Assembly (NCBI GenBank): GCA_905214875.1
Contig: CAJMNR010000002.1
Coordinates: 89,154 to 153,153, forward strand
DNA from: an uncultured bacterium
GTDB taxonomy: Bacteria > Bacillota > Clostridia > Lachnospirales > Lachnospiraceae
DNA: 64,000 nucleotides
Direction: 5' to 3'
In this document: piece after piece, positions 61,296-64,000 of the stretch
Position numbering within the stretch: position 1 is the first letter of the stretch
How the letters are laid out: each line of letters opens with the position of its first letter
Made by a program: the position numbers and the translations under genes
The notes under the pieces: model-generated
What the model saw: the letters and a program-made list of their open reading frames with translations, nothing else
Told to the model about the DNA's origin: nothing
The model's database searches: none

Positions 61296-61568
61296 ATGAA
61301 GAGGGGAGACATTTGTTTTGTTAATTTAAATAAGGATAAAGATAGCGAGAATATGCAAGTTAGACCAGCTGTCATTATTCAAAATGACAAAAGCAATAAA
61401 AGTGGTGCATCAACAATTGTTGCGGCAATTACTTCGAATCTATATATAGAAGAAGATGTTGCACATGTTGTTATTGAAAAGGATAGAATTATCGGTATTA
61501 TTGGGGAGCTGTCTGAAGAAGAATTGAACTTAATGGATCAGACATTGGCGGCTAGCATAGGATTATAA
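61296..61568 (+). CDS. MazF/PemK-like protein with internal deletion
   Basis: The 90-residue protein matches MazF-type endoribonucleases at its start (MKRGDICFVNLN), across RPAVIIQND and IVAAITS, and at its end (MDQTLAASIGL). Arg23 and Thr46 stand at the places of the catalytic Arg25 and Thr48 of B. subtilis MazF. Between HVVIEKDR and the last helix about 20-25 residues usually present, including the EQIRTIDK strand, are missing. No MazE-like antitoxin gene lies upstream. It is probably inactive, or has another role. The RBS TAAGGAGAG is good. Confidence 0.75.
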   Translation: MKRGDICFVNLNKDKDSENMQVRPAVIIQNDKSNKSGASTIVAAITSNLYIEEDVAHVVIEKDRIIGIIGELSEEELNLMDQTLAASIGL

Positions 61569-61723
61569 TCCTATGATTACATAAAAGGCTGCAAAGATTA
61601 ATAGATGAAGCAAAAGACAAAGATAATGATTAAGTTGCAAAAGATTAGTGAATGGATTGATAGAGGTATTTACGAGTATACTAATACCAAATATTGAAAT
61701 GTTAGGATACGCTAAAAATCAAA

Positions 61724-61753
61724 GACACAATAGAGAACGTTTATGATTGTGTC
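61724..61753. promoter_or_regulatory. Inverted repeat before the LytTR regulator gene
   Basis: GACACAAT (61724-61731) and ATTGTGTC (61746-61753) are perfect arms with a 14-base loop just before the ribosome site. It may be an operator or a leader hairpin. The rest of 61569-61765 has only a 30-codon frame at 61604 without a ribosome site. Confidence 0.45.
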
Positions 61754-61765
61754 GAGGAGAAAACT

Positions 61766-62497
61766 ATGATTTATATTTGTTTGTGTGATGATGATACATT
61801 ATTTTTAGAAAAAGGTAAGAATTTTGTTAATAAAATTGGAAAAGAAGCTGGAAAAGAGCTTTTTGTTGAATGTTTTCCTAGTGGAGAAAGCTTGATATTT
61901 AATCTTGATGAAAATATAAATAAATTTAATATTATTATTTTGGATATGATTATGAAAGAAACGAATGGAATCGAGACCGTAAAAAAACTTCGAGAAAAAG
62001 GATATAAGGGTGAAATTATTTTCTTATCCTCAAGTAAAGAGTATGCCATCGATTCTTTTGAGGTTGAACCATTATATTATGTTTTAAAGGGAGCATCAAA
62101 TGAACAGAAATTTCGTGAGGTGCTCCTTAAAGCGATTAACCAAGTTGAGAAGAGTAGCAGTAAGAAGATACTGATTACAACAAAGAAGAGAAATACTGTA
62201 ATAGAATCGGATGAAATTGCTTATATCGAGTGTGTGAATAAGAAAGTCAAAATATATAAGGTGTCAAAAGAGATAGAAGAGGTTACGAGTACATTAGGAA
62301 GTATTGAGGAAAAGATTAAAAAGTTAGGGTTCATTCGCTGCCATAAGTCTTATATCGTAAATGCAAAGTATGTAGAGTCCTTTACGAAAACTGAATGTCG
62401 ATTGAAAGATAAAATTCTTATTCCAATCGGACGAAAATATACAAATTCATTTCAGGACGAATTATTACAATATGAATTGGATAATGTAGTGATTTAG
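61766..62497 (+). CDS. LytTR-family response regulator (AgrA-like)
   Basis: The 243-residue protein has a receiver domain (about 1-120; acidic pocket D8-D10, phospho-acceptor D60 in ILDMIM) and a LytTR DNA-binding domain (about 140-238, with FIRCHKSYIVN). The receiver's conserved Thr/Lys region reads FLSSSKEYAI...YVLKG, near normal. It precedes a GHKL sensor kinase gene by 13 bases. Such pairs often sense peptides, but no agrB or agrD-like gene is visible here. Confidence 0.92.
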   Translation: MIYICLCDDDTLFLEKGKNFVNKIGKEAGKELFVECFPSGESLIFNLDENINKFNIIILDMIMKETNGIETVKKLREKGYKGEIIFLSSSKEYAIDSFEVEPLYYVLKGASNEQKFREVLLKAINQVEKSSSKKILITTKKRNTVIESDEIAYIECVNKKVKIYKVSKEIEEVTSTLGSIEEKIKKLGFIRCHKSYIVNAKYVESFTKTECRLKDKILIPIGRKYTNSFQDELLQYELDNVVI

Positions 62498-62510
62498 AAA
62501 CGCATAGGAG

Positions 62511-63854
62511 GTGAGTAAAATTCCAGATAGGATAGTAGATTTGCTAAATATGTTTTTGATGTATAGCTATAGTTTATTTTTATTTCATTTCACATTCAAA
62601 ATTTTTAATCCGCGATTAAGCAAAGCGAAGACGTTAGCAATTTTTCCTTTAATAATTTCAACTTTTTATATGGTTATGATTGTGAATCGTGTGTTTTTAC
62701 CTTTGCAGTATGTTTTATGTATGATGTTGTGTATTCTTTGTTTTAGAATTGCCTATTATGATACGATTGGAAATATCTTTGCTTTGTGTCTTAATAGTGC
62801 ATATAGTTTATTGCTGTTTCGCGGGTTGTATTTAGCAATTGTTTCGTGGGTATTGAAAGAAAGTTTGTATCAGGTGAGTCAGAGAAACATTCATTACGTA
62901 TTATCTTTTGGAATATCACAATTTTTTTTGCTTATGCTAGGCATATTATTTGAAAAGAAAATTAAGGCAACGTTGGTTGGTGCATTGCTTCGTCATAAAA
63001 ATATGTTACTTTCCGTTATGACTATCAAGATCATCTTTGTACTGTTTATGGTTAGTGGGGATTATATGGTGTATTATCAGGTGGATGATATAGCCCTTTT
63101 ACCTGGATTCTTAATGAATAGAATCTTAATTTATGCGTGTTATTATTTGTTGTTAGTCATAACATTGAAGAGCGGCAAGTGGGTTGATAATGAGATGGAA
63201 CATGAATTGATGAGAATGCAATTAGAGTATCAAAAGCAACTCTATAAGAAGCGGAACCAATTTGAGGAAGTCGTACGGATGTACAATCATGACTATAAGA
63301 ATATCTTACAAAATGCTGTTAGTTGTATTGAAAATGATCAGTTAGAGAGTGCCAAGAATTTATTGACACAATTGGGTGGGCAGGTAACAAGCCTCATTGA
63401 TAAAAATAAAAGAAATTCTAACTCCCTGATTGTAGATATCATTTTAAGTACATTAGAGGAAAAGTGTAACAAGTCGGGGATAGAATTTTCTTCCAATTGT
63501 TATATTCCGGAAAATGTGAAAATCAGCGAGCTACAGTTTAGTCGGATTTTTAATAATCTAGCAAATAATACATTTGAAGCATGTGATAAGCAGAAGGAAT
63601 CGGAGAAACGTTGGATTACGTTTAAAAGTTATGTAAAGGATGGTAACTTAATCATCTATGTGCAGAACTCATTTAATGGAATAGTACGATATGAGAAAGA
63701 AAAGCTAGCAACCACAAAGCGTGACCAAAAGATGCATGGAATTGGCTTAGATAGTATTCGACATACGGTAGAAGAACTAAATGGAATGGTAATAGTTAAG
63801 CCGGATCAAGAAAAGAAAATCTTTGAACAGTTGATTAAGATCCCAGCAAAGTAG
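62511..63854 (+). CDS. GHKL-family sensor histidine kinase (AgrC-like)
   Basis: The protein (447 residues from GTG 62511) has about six membrane helices (to about 220), a dimerisation helix with the phospho-acceptor in YNHDYKN (His near 260), and a GHKL ATPase domain with N-box FNNLANNTFEAC and the G-box GIGLDS. It is the partner of the preceding LytTR regulator. The start is unclear: GTG 62511 overlaps the ribosome site GGAGGTG itself, while ATT 62520 is ideally spaced and ATG 62550 has no good site. Confidence 0.88.
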   Translation: MSKIPDRIVDLLNMFLMYSYSLFLFHFTFKIFNPRLSKAKTLAIFPLIISTFYMVMIVNRVFLPLQYVLCMMLCILCFRIAYYDTIGNIFALCLNSAYSLLLFRGLYLAIVSWVLKESLYQVSQRNIHYVLSFGISQFFLLMLGILFEKKIKATLVGALLRHKNMLLSVMTIKIIFVLFMVSGDYMVYYQVDDIALLPGFLMNRILIYACYYLLLVITLKSGKWVDNEMEHELMRMQLEYQKQLYKKRNQFEEVVRMYNHDYKNILQNAVSCIENDQLESAKNLLTQLGGQVTSLIDKNKRNSNSLIVDIILSTLEEKCNKSGIEFSSNCYIPENVKISELQFSRIFNNLANNTFEACDKQKESEKRWITFKSYVKDGNLIIYVQNSFNGIVRYEKEKLATTKRDQKMHGIGLDSIRHTVEELNGMVIVKPDQEKKIFEQLIKIPAK

Positions 63855-63903
63855 AATAGTGTCGGAAAGAAAAAATTACCATCGAAAAAGTACGAAAAAA
63901 GTA

Positions 63904-63932
63904 TTGACTGATACTATTCTTTATGCTATACT
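63904..63932 (+). promoter_or_regulatory. tRNA-Glu promoter
   Basis: TTGACT (63904-63909) and TATACT (63927-63932) are 17 bases apart, with the tRNA starting 14 bases later. Confidence 0.85.
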
Positions 63933-63945
63933 AAAGAAGTAGTTC

Positions 63946-64000
63946 GGCTCTATGGTCAAGCGGTTAAGACACCGCCCTTTCACGGCGGTAACAGGGGTTC
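63946..64000 (+). tRNA. tRNA-Glu (anticodon TTC), 3' partial
   Basis: The sequence begins GGCTCTATGGTCAAGCGG and has the anticodon stem ACCGC/GCGGT with loop CCTTTCAC region giving TTC, typical of bacterial tRNA-Glu. The window ends within the T arm. A tRNA cluster may continue beyond. Confidence 0.92.

Noticed and set aside
61604..61696. Thirty-codon antitoxin gene after the MazF-like gene
   Set aside because: It has no ribosome site and lies downstream rather than upstream; there is no similarity to MazE.
1..64000. Mobile elements or prophage
   Set aside because: No transposase, integrase, resolvase or phage structural gene was found in the open frames.

Overview
The window looks like chromosomal DNA of a Lachnospiraceae member (Clostridium cluster XIVa; Lachnoclostridium/Anaerosporobacter-like). 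The grounds are low GC, AGGAGG-type ribosome sites, a SCIFF peptide with its radical-SAM maturase, an oxygen-independent class III ribonucleotide reductase, a fused SecDF, a two-subunit transketolase, HemZ, M18 aminopeptidase, and several protein families I know mainly from Lachnospiraceae. No transposase, integrase, phage gene or CRISPR array is visible. Almost everything reads on the + strand; the exceptions are a DUF1858 protein, a PHP phosphoesterase and upp.

Layout. 1-3.7 kb: two surface proteins, a wall hydrolase cut by the window edge and a cohesin-like membrane-anchored protein. 3.9-8.5 kb: a protein-quality-control operon, GntR-type regulator-mcsA-mcsB-clpC, with the GntR protein where CtsR usually sits. 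8.5-15 kb: a small lineage protein, radA, tRNA-Trp, a heterodimeric ABC exporter with one degenerate ATP site, and tRNA-Gln. 15-20 kb: a MATE exporter, a small secreted peptide, and a phospholipid operon (pssA-psd) headed by a decayed flippase pseudogene. 20-25 kb: nrdD-nrdG behind two NrdR boxes, dut, then a T-box leader whose likely specifier is alanine, followed at some distance by alaA. 25-29.5 kb: a TetR-controlled redox cassette (haem/FMN membrane protein plus flavodoxin) and an LtaS-like enzyme.

29.5-36.6 kb: tgt, yajC, a TIGR04086 membrane protein, the 47-residue SCIFF peptide, its maturase, and secDF. A ribosomally made, thioether-modified peptide system thus lies inside the Sec accessory locus. 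36.6-48.7 kb: an M50 protease, recJ, apt, then one long operon rel-MBL hydrolase-hemZ-HD protein-hisS-aspS. 48.7-57.7 kb: DUF1294, cold-shock protein, a corrinoid-reactivation pair, a PAS/degenerate-EAL signalling protein, galM, upp, a PAS protein and a small membrane protein. 57.7-64 kb: apeB, two-part transketolase, an internally deleted MazF-like protein, a LytTR/GHKL two-component pair, and the start of a tRNA-Glu.

A structure running across the window is a family of short intergenic repeats (full copies near 2.3 and 10.9 kb; partial copies near 19.7, 25.2, 48.7 and 49.6 kb). Each full copy carries two hairpins. One hairpin shows a compensatory base-pair swap between copies, and nearly all copies sit just after a terminator or stop codon.
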